Source: Leptospiraceae bacterium (GTDB lineage Bacteria; Spirochaetota; Leptospiria; Turneriellales; Turneriellaceae). From it: 37,641 bases of DNA. This document shows, piece by piece, positions 1 to 7,222 of the stretch; within the stretch, counting starts at the first letter, position 1, and each line of letters starts with the position of its first letter. The notes beneath the pieces were generated by a model. The model did not search any database. It had not been told where the DNA came from and was given only the letters and a program-made list of their open reading frames with translations. The position numbers and the translations under genes were made by a program. The stretch is taken from positions 1 to 37,641 of the forward strand of contig JANWWS010000048.1 of NCBI GenBank assembly GCA_025055765.1, written 5' to 3'.

Positions 1-72
1 CGATAGGCTGCAGGTGCAAGAGCGGTAACGCTCTTCAGCCAAGCAGTACTAATCGGTCGTGAGGCTTGACCA
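1..72 (+). rRNA. 23S ribosomal RNA, 3' end (partial)
   Basis: The first ~72 nt match the end of bacterial 23S rRNA: a short hairpin (GAGCGG TAAC GCTCTTC), then the AGCAGTACTAATCGG segment and the closing GTGAGGCTTGACC, which aligns with the E. coli end GTGAGGCTTAACC. The rest of the gene lies left of the window. The exact mature 3' end cannot be fixed by eye; I place it just after GGCTTGACC. No 5S gene follows. Confidence 0.93.
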
Positions 73-301
73 TACCACCCACATCACCAACATATCCCAC
101 CATGAACCCCCTACTACCTCTCTTACATATCTCTTGGCCACTACGGGCAGGAAATTGTGGCCTAGCCTACTTAGGGGGGCAAAGTCGAGCAATTTTCCTT
201 AGCTTCTTTGAAGAGAACGCATGATTTTCAAGTAACTTTGCTATCGTGCTATCAATAAAAAAAAACTTGCCATATTATGTCTCTTTCTTATGTGACATAA
301 T
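73..301 (+). other. Gene-free stretch after 23S rRNA, no 5S rRNA
   Basis: This 229-nt gap holds no recognisable 5S rRNA, tRNA or ORF. It begins with a C-rich, low-complexity segment, then a possible hairpin with perfect 6-bp arms (GGCCAC at 136-141, GTGGCC at 157-162, 15-nt loop) followed by a G-run at 174-179. There is no U-tract after it, so it is not a classical terminator; it could be part of 3' processing of the rRNA precursor. The right end is AT-rich and carries the inverted repeat listed separately. In Leptospira the 23S and 5S genes are known to be unlinked, and this gap is consistent with that. Confidence 0.6.
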
Positions 302-308
302 ATGGCAA
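267..308. repeat. Perfect 15-bp inverted repeat over a start codon
   Basis: The arms TTGCCATATTATGTC (267-281) and GACATAATATGGCAA (294-308) are exact reverse complements with a 12-nt loop. The predicted ATG of the DegT-like gene (302-304) lies in the right arm. A run of A precedes the left arm, so on the minus strand the hairpin is followed by a T-run and could act as an intrinsic terminator for antisense transcription. On the plus strand it could hide the start codon or be an operator. Seen directly; function is inference. Confidence 0.75.
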
Positions 309-1411
309 TTCCCTACACGACAGGGGGGAGTAAAAAAGTTGCACCTATCCCCTTTTCGAAACCTACCTTAACAAAAAATGAAATCAAATCTGTTTTAGAA
401 ACTCTTATTCAAGATGGGATCTCGAGTGGGGCTACCTTACAAAATTATGAGAGGGAAATAGCCCGTGCATTAGAATTTGAAAGGGCTTTAGCTCTGCCAT
501 CTTTATTTGCCGCCTATCATCTGGCATTCCTTTCGCTAAATCTTAAAGAAGGAGATGAGGTGATTTTACCAGCCACGGCACCCGTTGCTGCCTTGGATGC
601 GCTAGGTCAATTAGGGGTAAGGGCAGTGCTATGTGATGTCAGTCGACATAGCTTTCACCCCAGTATAAAGGAGATAGAGCCTCTCCTCACCCCTTGTACA
701 AAGGCTATTTTGTTTTTCTATGCCTTTGGGTCCTATTTCCCCTACCGAGAACTAAAGGAAGAGGTCGCCTCAAGATTAAAAGCAAAGGTTTACTTTCTTG
801 AAGATATTACTTATCTAGCTGGCAGTGAGGCTGATGGTCAGTTTGTGGGAGCTGATGCAGACATAGCTATCATTGGCCTTCACGAGGATGGCCTTATGAC
901 GATAGGGAGGGGAGCTGTGCTCCTGATGGATTCTACGGCTCTCTACAGTGTGGCCCGTGATCTACGTATGCATGGGGGAAGTAAGACCTATAGAGTTCGC
1001 TATGATTATACCATCACCGACTATCAAGCTGCGATGGGGCTTGAGCAACTTAGTCTTTTGCCGCAAATTCTAGAGCGAAGGCGTCGCATTGCCGAGATTT
1101 TCCTCGAAAACCTAGCTTCCTCAGTGCTAACTACTCATTTCCATAATCTGCGCTGTGACGGATTTGGGCTTTTCCCGGTTTTCTTTGAGTGTGCTGTGGA
1201 CCAGGCCCAGCGTTATTTTCAGAGTCTTGCCATAGAGACAAGGCGTGTCTTTCCTCTTGGTCCTCTCCATCATCTCCTAGGATTACCCCCCAGTAGCTTT
1301 CCCAACACGGAAAGACTTTACCAAAGGGGACTACTTCTTCCGCTCTATCCCTATCTTACCAAGGTCCAGGTGGAACAAATTGCCTCTGCCATTCGGCAAT
1401 TTCCCCGTTAG
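302..1411 (+). CDS. DegT/DnrJ/EryC1/StrS-family protein lacking the catalytic Lys
   Basis: A 369-residue protein with the fold and order of sugar aminotransferases of the DegT family (PLP-dependent, nucleotide-sugar C3/C4 amination). Landmarks are the N-terminal IPFSKPTLTKNEI, the strand EGDEVILPA near residue 83, TKAILFFYAFG near 133, ED at 167-168 where D168 would contact the pyridine nitrogen of PLP, and YDYTITDYQAAMGLEQL, matching the family's NYRMTDLQAAIGLAQL. The position of the PLP-binding lysine (family SFxxxKxxxxGxGG) reads LHEDGLMTIGRGA, with Gly197 instead of Lys, so no internal aldimine can form. Gln in the EDAAQ motif is Tyr171. It is probably a regulator, a scaffold or a diverged enzyme. 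The ATG start lies inside a palindrome and has no Shine-Dalgarno; a GGGGGGAG at 325-332 suggests the true start could be slightly downstream, but no standard codon lies there. It is alone, between the rRNA end and convergent leuD. Confidence 0.8.
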   Translation: MAIPYTTGGSKKVAPIPFSKPTLTKNEIKSVLETLIQDGISSGATLQNYEREIARALEFERALALPSLFAAYHLAFLSLNLKEGDEVILPATAPVAALDALGQLGVRAVLCDVSRHSFHPSIKEIEPLLTPCTKAILFFYAFGSYFPYRELKEEVASRLKAKVYFLEDITYLAGSEADGQFVGADADIAIIGLHEDGLMTIGRGAVLLMDSTALYSVARDLRMHGGSKTYRVRYDYTITDYQAAMGLEQLSLLPQILERRRRIAEIFLENLASSVLTTHFHNLRCDGFGLFPVFFECAVDQAQRYFQSLAIETRRVFPLGPLHHLLGLPPSSFPNTERLYQRGLLLPLYPYLTKVQVEQIASAIRQFPR

Positions 1412-1502
1412 GTGAACGAGAAAAGTGCTTGAGAAGGTATTGTTAGAAACTTCTGTCCCTTGGCGGCAGAAATACCGATAAGAGCTCGATTGCTATTTTG
1501 AC

Positions 1503-2108
1503 CTAGCCTAAGTGAGAAAAAAAGTCCTTCTCTTTCTCATATCTTTCGATAGCTTCGAGAAATTGTAGGGTAAAGCCTATATCGTCGAGCCCTTTAAGTA
1601 GTTTTTCCTTAAGATTAGCCGCTATGGCAAAGGAGTATATTTTTCCATCCTCAGCTTGGATGCTCTGGTTTTGCAAATCTATGATGTATTTTTTAGAAGG
1701 ATTTCGCCATGCCTCTTGAAAAAGTTCGTCTACTTCAGAGGCGCTCAAGGTGATAGGCAAAAGGCCATTTTGAAAACAGTTGTTGTAAAATATGTCTGCA
1801 AATGAGGGAGCGATAATTACGCGAAAGCCATAGTCTAATAGAGCCCAGGGAGCATGTTCCCTGGAGCTGCCGCAGCCAAAGTTATCCCGTGCTAAAAGAA
1901 TTTTGGCTTGGCGGTACTCTGGTTTATTAAGCACAAAATCGGGGTTTTCTCTGCCATCGCTTAGATAGCGCCAATCGTAAAATAAGAACTGACCAAATCC
2001 CGTCCGTTCAATTCGCTTTAGAAAATTTTTCGGAATAATTTGGTCTGTGTCTACATTAGCGAGGTCTAAGGGAGCTATGTTTGAGCTTACGCGTTCAAAA
2101 GGTTTCAT
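1503..2108 (-). CDS. leuD: 3-isopropylmalate dehydratase small subunit
   Basis: LeuD (201 residues, normal length) is the swivel-domain subunit that pairs with LeuC to isomerise 2-isopropylmalate to 3-isopropylmalate in leucine synthesis. The diagnostic block [19 protein letters not shown] lies near residues 76-94, followed by [20 protein letters not shown]. It starts 2 nt after leuC stops, so the pair is co-transcribed and probably translationally coupled. In leptospires the same dehydratase is thought also to serve the citramalate route to isoleucine; nothing in this window tests that. The 3' end faces the DegT-like gene across about 90 nt with no convincing terminator. Confidence 0.95.
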   Translation of the reverse strand: MKPFERVSSNIAPLDLANVDTDQIIPKNFLKRIERTGFGQFLFYDWRYLSDGRENPDFVLNKPEYRQAKILLARDNFGCGSSREHAPWALLDYGFRVIIAPSFADIFYNNCFQNGLLPITLSASEVDELFQEAWRNPSKKYIIDLQNQSIQAEDGKIYSFAIAANLKEKLLKGLDDIGFTLQFLEAIERYEKEKDFFSHLG

Positions 2109-2110
2109 GA

Positions 2111-3538
2111 CTATAGCTCCTGGCGAACATCTACAAAGTGTCCATAAATGGCCGCTAGCGCTGCCATGGCAGGTGAGACAAGGTGAGTTCGTCCACCCTT
2201 ACCCTGCCTGCCTTCGAAGTTGCGATTTGAAGTAGAGGCACATCTTTCCCCAGCTTGTAACACATCCTCATTCATGGCTAGACACATGGAGCAACCTGGG
2301 TTGCGCCATTCAAAACCAGCTTCCATAAATATGCGGTGCAGCCCTTCCTCTTCCGCTTGCTTTTTTACTTGGTAGCTACCGGGGACAACCAAGACCTGTT
2401 TTACATTGTCTGCTTTTTTGCGCCCTTTAATTACCCTTGCTGCCTCCCGGAGGTCTTCAATGCGTGAGTTGGTACATGAGCCAATAAAAACCTTATCGAT
2501 TTTTATATCCACAATTTTTTGGCCTGGCTTGAGATCCATGTATTCAAGGGCTTTTTGCCAACTTTTTCTCGTAACCTCGTCGGGGGCCTCCTCAAGTTTA
2601 GGTATCGTACCTTCAATATCGCTTACCATGCCGGGGGAGGTCCCCCAGCTAACCTGTGGTTTTAAGAGGCTACAGTCAATTTGGTACTCGGCATCGAAGT
2701 GTGCATCCGGATCAGAGTGAAGTGTTTTCCAGTACTGGAGGGCTCTCTCCCACGCCTCACCCTTGGGAGCATAGGGCCTTGTCTTGAGGTAGGCAAATGT
2801 TTTCTCATCAGGGGCAATAAGCCCCGCCCGAGCACCCGCTTCAATGCTCATATTGCAGATAGTCATCCGGGCTTCCATGCTAAGGTTTTCCACAACATCA
2901 CCCGCATACTCGAGAACATAGCCTGTGGCTCCCGCTGTTCCTATTTTGCCAATAAGAGCTAAAATCATGTCTTTTGCGTAAATACCGGGAGGAAGATGAC
3001 CCATAAAGTTTATCCTCATGGTCTTGGGTTTCCTTTGCCATAGACATTGGGTGGCCAATACATGTTCTACCTCGGAGGTCCCTATGCCAAAGGCGAGAGC
3101 CCCAAAAGCCCCATGGGTGCTCGTGTGGGAATCCCCACAGACAATGGTTTTTCCGGGAAGGGTTAGGCCTAGTTCAGGGCCAATTACATGGACAATCCCT
3201 TGGTGGGGGGAATGGAGGTCATATAGGGTGATGCCAAATTCCTCACAATTTTTCCGGAGGTATTCCATTTGCTTTGCGGAGATGGGATCTCGCACGGGCA
3301 GACTTCGGTCGGTAGTAGGTACGTTGTGATCCATGGTGGCGAAGGTTTTATGGGGAGCACGTACTTTGCGGTTGGCAAGTCGTAACCCATCAAAAGCTTG
3401 GGGGGAGGTCACTTCATGAATAAGGTGGAGATCAATATAAAGCAAATAACGGTTTTCTTCGGGCCTTGGTGCTTGGCTGTATCCTGTGAGATCCACCACA
3501 TGGGCATCCCAGATTTTTTCAAAAAGGGTTTTTCCCAT
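2111..3538 (-). CDS. leuC: 3-isopropylmalate dehydratase large subunit
   Basis: LeuC is the aconitase-family [4Fe-4S] subunit of isopropylmalate isomerase. I choose the ATG at 3538 ([15 protein letters not shown], 475 residues, the usual length) over an upstream in-frame ATG at 3643 that would add 35 non-homologous residues. Conserved landmarks are [21 protein letters not shown] and the iron-sulfur cysteines in IGSCTNSR and [11 protein letters not shown]. Upstream of this ATG there is a T-rich tract and no clear Shine-Dalgarno. It is followed 2 nt later by leuD and is divergent from pdxH across 150 nt. An exact TTGACA hexamer on the minus strand near 3576-3581 could be a -35 box, but no good -10 follows at normal spacing. 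Confidence 0.95.
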   Translation of the reverse strand: MGKTLFEKIWDAHVVDLTGYSQAPRPEENRYLLYIDLHLIHEVTSPQAFDGLRLANRKVRAPHKTFATMDHNVPTTDRSLPVRDPISAKQMEYLRKNCEEFGITLYDLHSPHQGIVHVIGPELGLTLPGKTIVCGDSHTSTHGAFGALAFGIGTSEVEHVLATQCLWQRKPKTMRINFMGHLPPGIYAKDMILALIGKIGTAGATGYVLEYAGDVVENLSMEARMTICNMSIEAGARAGLIAPDEKTFAYLKTRPYAPKGEAWERALQYWKTLHSDPDAHFDAEYQIDCSLLKPQVSWGTSPGMVSDIEGTIPKLEEAPDEVTRKSWQKALEYMDLKPGQKIVDIKIDKVFIGSCTNSRIEDLREAARVIKGRKKADNVKQVLVVPGSYQVKKQAEEEGLHRIFMEAGFEWRNPGCSMCLAMNEDVLQAGERCASTSNRNFEGRQGKGGRTHLVSPAMAALAAIYGHFVDVRQEL

Positions 3539-3634
3539 AACAAAGGAAAGAAGCAAAAAAAAAGATGGCTTGTCAAAGGAAATGGTTAGCATTGAGGCAA
3601 CAGGGATGAACCATCCATGGATTGTTATGGAAAT

Positions 3635-3667
3635 CCAGGGCATAATCGATATGCTTTACGCCCCTGG
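3635..3667. repeat. Imperfect hairpin between leuC and pdxH
   Basis: The 33-nt element has outer arms CCAGGGC / GCCCCTGG (one bulge) and inner arms GCATA (3640-3644) / TATGC (3650-3654). It is followed directly by the 8-bp palindrome GGCGCGCC at 3667-3674. It lies 21 nt upstream of the pdxH ATG and about 100 nt upstream of leuC, so it is in the leader of one or both genes. No U-run follows on either strand, so I read it as a possible operator or leader structure, not a terminator. Confidence 0.45.
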
Positions 3668-3688
3668 GCGCGCCTTGCAGCTTGACCC

Positions 3689-4330
3689 ATGGAGCAAGGA
3701 CGGCTTGCCTCTTTGCGGCGAGAATATGGCTTAGATGAACTTTCCGAAAGTGAGGTAGCCGCGGACCCAATAGCTCAATTCCAAAGTTGGTTCCATGAAG
3801 CTCTTGCAAGGGGATGTCAAGACCCCAATGCTATGGTTCTCTCCACTGTTTCTGCCGAGGGTAGGGTACATTCCCGAGTTGTATTGCTAAAAAATTTCGA
3901 CTATGGTGGTTTTGTCTTTTACACCAACTATGAAAGCCCTAAGGCAAGGGATATGGAAAAACATACCCAGGTAGCCCTTCTCTTTTTTTGGCCAGAGCTT
4001 GAGCGGCAGGTCCGTATTGAAGGGATTGCAGAAAAAGTATCTGCTCTTGAGTCTAATGAATACTTCGAAACAAGGCCTCTTGAGGCAAAATGGAGTGCTT
4101 GGGCATCCGCACAGAGTGAGGTCATTCCTTCAAGGCAATATTTAGAGAAAAAATTCATGGAGATTAAAGAAAAGTTTGGGGAAAAAGTACCAAGACCTGA
4201 TTTTTGGGGAGGTTATCGGGTGAGGCCTGACTACTTTGAATTTTGGCAGGGCAGGCCAAATCGATTGCATGATCGTATTGCTTATAAGCTGTGCCAGGGG
4301 GCTTGGCAGATCCAGCGTCTAAGCCCGTGA
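3689..4330 (+). CDS. pdxH: Pyridoxamine/pyridoxine 5'-phosphate oxidase
   Basis: A 213-residue FMN-dependent oxidase converting pyridoxine or pyridoxamine 5'-phosphate to pyridoxal 5'-phosphate, the last step of vitamin B6 cofactor synthesis and salvage. Family signatures are N-terminal LRREYG, ADPIAQFQSWFHEA, VLLKNFDYGGFVFYTNYES, LLFFWPELERQVRIEG, and the C-terminal dimerisation block WGGYRVRPDYFEFWQGRPNR with RLHDR. Length and both ends fit the family. The ATG at 3689 gives a typical short N-terminus; no Shine-Dalgarno is visible. The gene is monocistronic by position: leuC diverges upstream and rpoD has its own promoter downstream. Confidence 0.96.
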   Translation: MEQGRLASLRREYGLDELSESEVAADPIAQFQSWFHEALARGCQDPNAMVLSTVSAEGRVHSRVVLLKNFDYGGFVFYTNYESPKARDMEKHTQVALLFFWPELERQVRIEGIAEKVSALESNEYFETRPLEAKWSAWASAQSEVIPSRQYLEKKFMEIKEKFGEKVPRPDFWGGYRVRPDYFEFWQGRPNRLHDRIAYKLCQGAWQIQRLSP

Positions 4331-4336
4331 TTTTAA

Positions 4337-4373
4337 CGAAAAAATGGCACTATCTGGCTTTTTCGTATATAAT
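4337..4373 (+). promoter_or_regulatory. Sigma70-type promoter upstream of rpoD
   Basis: A perfect -10 hexamer TATAAT (4368-4373) sits 18 nt after ATGGCA (4344-4349), a four-of-six match to TTGACA. A 7-bp inverted repeat, CGAAAAA (4337-4343) and TTTTTCG (4359-4365), brackets the -35 box and the front of the spacer and could be a regulator site or a weak end for pdxH mRNA. It is the best promoter match I found in the window. Confidence 0.55.
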
Positions 4374-4394
4374 ATTTACGCAAAGGTGTACATT

Positions 4395-4460
4395 ATGAAA
4401 AGACTTTACGGCATGTCAGCAAAATTTTCCTCGGCTCTCGGGGCAGATATTACCAAATAA
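4395..4460 (+). CDS. Possible 21-residue leader peptide ahead of rpoD
   Basis: A short ORF begins at an ATG six nucleotides after AAGGTG (4383-4388) and ends at TAA 4458-4460, giving MKRLYGMSAKFSSALGADITK. It starts about 22 nt after the -10 box of the predicted promoter, so it would be the first ORF on the rpoD transcript, and it stops 42 nt before the rpoD start. Supporting it are the ribosome-binding-like sequence and the position. Against it, ORFs this short arise by chance and I know of no family. It might be a translated leader or nothing. Confidence 0.3.
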   Translation: MKRLYGMSAKFSSALGADITK

Positions 4461-4502
4461 AGCACCTGTTTCAACACAAAAACCCTACACAAGGAGGTTA
4501 CT

Positions 4503-6449
4503 TTGGATATAGAACAACTTCCAGAAGTTCAAAAAATAATTCATATTGGCAAAGCCAATGGCGAGATAACCTATGACGAGATCAATGACATCTTACCTGA
4601 AAAAATTACTAATTCCGATAAGATAGACGATGTTTTTATTTTGCTAAGTCAATATGGGATTGAAATTGTAGAAGAATACGACCGGCGGGCTGTGAGTCAG
4701 AAATCCCCGCCAAGTCCTAAAAATGACATAGCAAACCAAATATCCATTATTGGTGAGCAAAAGGCCCCCAAGGCTCTAATAGAAGATTTGCTGAAGCAAG
4801 GTTATGAAATTAAAGTTCCAGAAAATGGGGAGCTTACTATCCAAGATCTTGCCCTGCAACTTATGCAGGCGGGCTATGATTTGGAGGGGGTGGTCCCCCT
4901 TTTCCATAAGTACCGTTCCCTTACGGGAGGCAAAAAGAAAAAGAGTACTTCTGCTTCTACGGCAGGAGCGGCGGATGATCCCATTAGGCTCTATTTAAAG
5001 GAAATTGGTAAGATTTCCCTCATTTCTGGTGACAAGGAAGTGGAGCTTGCCAAGAGAATTGAGGCTGGAGAAAAAATCATCGAAGAGGCTGTTTTGCGCT
5101 CCTCTCTCTTACGTCATCAATTCATTCGGTATCTACCTCGTGTAGAGAAAAATCAAATCAAGATTACGGAGATATGCCGGGCTTCCAAAAATTACTACGT
5201 TTCAACTGCCGAAGCTCAGGAATTGAGGCAGCGTTTTCTTGAAGAGATGAAATACGTCGTTGAATACGACAAGCAAATAGCTGCGCTAAAAGCAAAACTA
5301 AAGCGTTTTAGCCAAAAGCCCAAAAAACACCATGAGATTTGGGCGGAGATCTTGAAGCTTGAGGACAAGGCGGCGCAGCATATGATGCGCATAGGAGTAT
5401 CGCAAAAAGAATTAAACCGTCATGTAAGTAAAATTAGGGGCATGGTTTTTCGAATTAAAGAAATAAAGCGTCATTTCCTAAAATTAAAGGATCGGTATGG
5501 GCATGATGTCAAGCAAATCAAAGCCTTTAACCGTTATATCGAGCGCAACGAAAATCTCGAACTTGTGGAAAAAGAGATGGGATGTAGCTTAGAGGAAGTA
5601 AAAAATGTTATTAAGGACATTCGCAACAATGAAAGAAAGTTACGCCGCATGGAACAAGAGGCTGGTTCGCCTACCTTAATCATTTTAACTTGGGGAGAGA
5701 AGATCGCTCGAGGCCAAAGGGAAATAGAGACAGCAAAAAAAGAACTTATTAATGCTAACCTGCGCCTAGTAGTCTCGATTGCCAAGCGTTTTGCAAATCG
5801 GGGAATGCATTTTTTTGACTTAATTCAAGAAGGCAACATTGGTCTCATGCGTGCGGCGGAGAAGTTCGAATATCGCAAGGGTTATAAGTTTTCTACTTAT
5901 GCTACCTGGTGGATCCGCCAGGCGATTACTCGGGCTATCGCCGAACAGGCCAGAACAATTCGTATACCTGGTCATATGATAGAGCAGATTAACAAAGTAA
6001 ATCGAGAAATTAGAACCTTTTTGCAAGAAACCGGGCGTGAGCCAAGCGATGATGAAATTGCAGAGCGTTTGGGTTGGCCAGTAGCGAAGGTTAAGCAGGT
6101 AAAAACAGTGGCTAAAGACCCCGTCTCTTTAGAAACACCGGTAGGGGAAGACGAGGATTCCGAATTGGGGGATTTTGTAGAAGACAAAAAAGTTCAAAGC
6201 CCTCTAGCTATCACGGCTCAGTCTATTTTAGCCGAGCAGCTGCGGCAGGTTTTAGCTACTTTACCAGCGAGGGAGCAAAAGGTTATCCGTATGCGCTTTG
6301 GCTTAGATGATGGTTATACCCATACTCTCGAAGAAGTAGGCTATGTCTTCAAGGTTACTCGGGAGCGCATACGCCAAATTGAAGCAAAAGCGCTGCGGCG
6401 TCTACGCACACCGGGAAGGACTCGCAAGCTAAAAGACTTTTTAGACTAA
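4503..6449 (+). CDS. rpoD: Primary sigma factor of RNA polymerase (RpoD, sigma70)
   Basis: The housekeeping sigma factor, 648 residues. Region 1.1 lies near residues 15-55 ([12 protein letters not shown]). Region 1.2 begins at [12 protein letters not shown] (158-169). A long non-conserved region follows, as in other primary sigma factors. Region 2 begins at [12 protein letters not shown] (419-430), with the core-binding [15 protein letters not shown] and the -10-recognising [15 protein letters not shown]. Region 3 has RTIRIPGHM. Region 4.2 has the -35-recognising [20 protein letters not shown] (610-629). The start is TTG at 4503, chosen because a perfect AGGAGG lies at 4492-4497, 5 nt upstream. 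It stops only 2 nt from the stop of the convergent gene, with no terminator between. Confidence 0.97.
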   Translation: MDIEQLPEVQKIIHIGKANGEITYDEINDILPEKITNSDKIDDVFILLSQYGIEIVEEYDRRAVSQKSPPSPKNDIANQISIIGEQKAPKALIEDLLKQGYEIKVPENGELTIQDLALQLMQAGYDLEGVVPLFHKYRSLTGGKKKKSTSASTAGAADDPIRLYLKEIGKISLISGDKEVELAKRIEAGEKIIEEAVLRSSLLRHQFIRYLPRVEKNQIKITEICRASKNYYVSTAEAQELRQRFLEEMKYVVEYDKQIAALKAKLKRFSQKPKKHHEIWAEILKLEDKAAQHMMRIGVSQKELNRHVSKIRGMVFRIKEIKRHFLKLKDRYGHDVKQIKAFNRYIERNENLELVEKEMGCSLEEVKNVIKDIRNNERKLRRMEQEAGSPTLIILTWGEKIARGQREIETAKKELINANLRLVVSIAKRFANRGMHFFDLIQEGNIGLMRAAEKFEYRKGYKFSTYATWWIRQAITRAIAEQARTIRIPGHMIEQINKVNREIRTFLQETGREPSDDEIAERLGWPVAKVKQVKTVAKDPVSLETPVGEDEDSELGDFVEDKKVQSPLAITAQSILAEQLRQVLATLPAREQKVIRMRFGLDDGYTHTLEEVGYVFKVTRERIRQIEAKALRRLRTPGRTRKLKDFLD

Positions 6450-6451
6450 GC

Positions 6452-7222
6452 TCAAGGTGGTGGGAGTCTTTGTAGAATCTTGATCATCTCTTGGCGCAGA
6501 GCTGGGTCCTCGAGCCCGAGCTCAAGGACGATAAGATGGTGCCCGTAGGCCGCGCTAATTTGTCTATGGCCAAGGCTTACTGGGTAGCCAAGGAGATATT
6601 CCGTATAAAACGACTCTTTCTTACTTAACGAAAGGACTTCGTTTGTGGCGGCTTTCTCGTCTTTAAAAAAGCGCAGTTTCAAGATCCCATGGATCATGTA
6701 AGGAGCGTAAAAAAAACCCGAGGTCTCATCGTAGTTTAAGGCTTCGGGGAGTACCTCTTCGGAATAGAAAATTTGAAAAACTACGGGGCGCGCTTTTCCT
6801 GCCTGCATGTCGGCAAAGAAAAGATTGAGCCAATTAGTCCAAAATTGGCGAGGCTTTTCGTGATTGCTTTCGAAAAAATAGCAACTGAGGTTATACCATA
6901 CCACAGCTTGGCGCAAGTTATATTTTATAAAACCCCACCGGACTTTTTCACTTTGGTAAGAGTAGGTTTTTCCTGCTTGATGGCGTTCTTTCACGAATCT
7001 GCCCAAAGCTTCCTCTTCATTCTTAAAATGAGAAATTTCTACTTTAATTATGTCATCCGTCTCTTTTTCGTATACCAGGGTTTCTTGTTTTAGAGAATGT
7101 TTGCTTTCCTTTTCTTGCTGGCGCAAAATATATCCCTCGAGGGTTGGGGGGAATTTTTGTCGAAAAAGCAAGCTTTGGCAAAAGAGTAGGAAAACTAGCG
7201 GGAGGAGAGAAAGGTTTTTCAT
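6452..7222 (-). CDS. Exported protein of unknown function
   Basis: 256 residues that I do not assign to a family. The N-terminus is a basic residue plus a hydrophobic run (LSLLPLVFLLFCQSLLF), a likely signal peptide or membrane anchor. The rest is soluble and rich in aromatic and charged residues, with no catalytic motif I recognise. Its ATG overlaps the stop of the upstream GAF/GGDEF-like gene by 4 nt (ATGA), so it is the last gene of a four-gene minus-strand set and is probably translated by coupling. Membrane targeting and position suggest a periplasmic partner of the sensor-like protein before it; this is inference. Confidence 0.75.
   Translation of the reverse strand: MKNLSLLPLVFLLFCQSLLFRQKFPPTLEGYILRQQEKESKHSLKQETLVYEKETDDIIKVEISHFKNEEEALGRFVKERHQAGKTYSYQSEKVRWGFIKYNLRQAVVWYNLSCYFFESNHEKPRQFWTNWLNLFFADMQAGKARPVVFQIFYSEEVLPEALNYDETSGFFYAPYMIHGILKLRFFKDEKAATNEVLSLSKKESFYTEYLLGYPVSLGHRQISAAYGHHLIVLELGLEDPALRQEMIKILQRLPPP

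Noticed and set aside
1412-1502. Terminator between the DegT-like gene and leuD
   Set aside because: Only a 5-bp stem (TTCTG/CAGAA) with a long loop and no T-run.
2406-2720. Plus-strand reading frames inside leuC, and similar frames inside flgI, fliY, hflX and guaA
   Set aside because: They are shadows of well-conserved genes on the other strand, with no ribosome sites or recognisable products.
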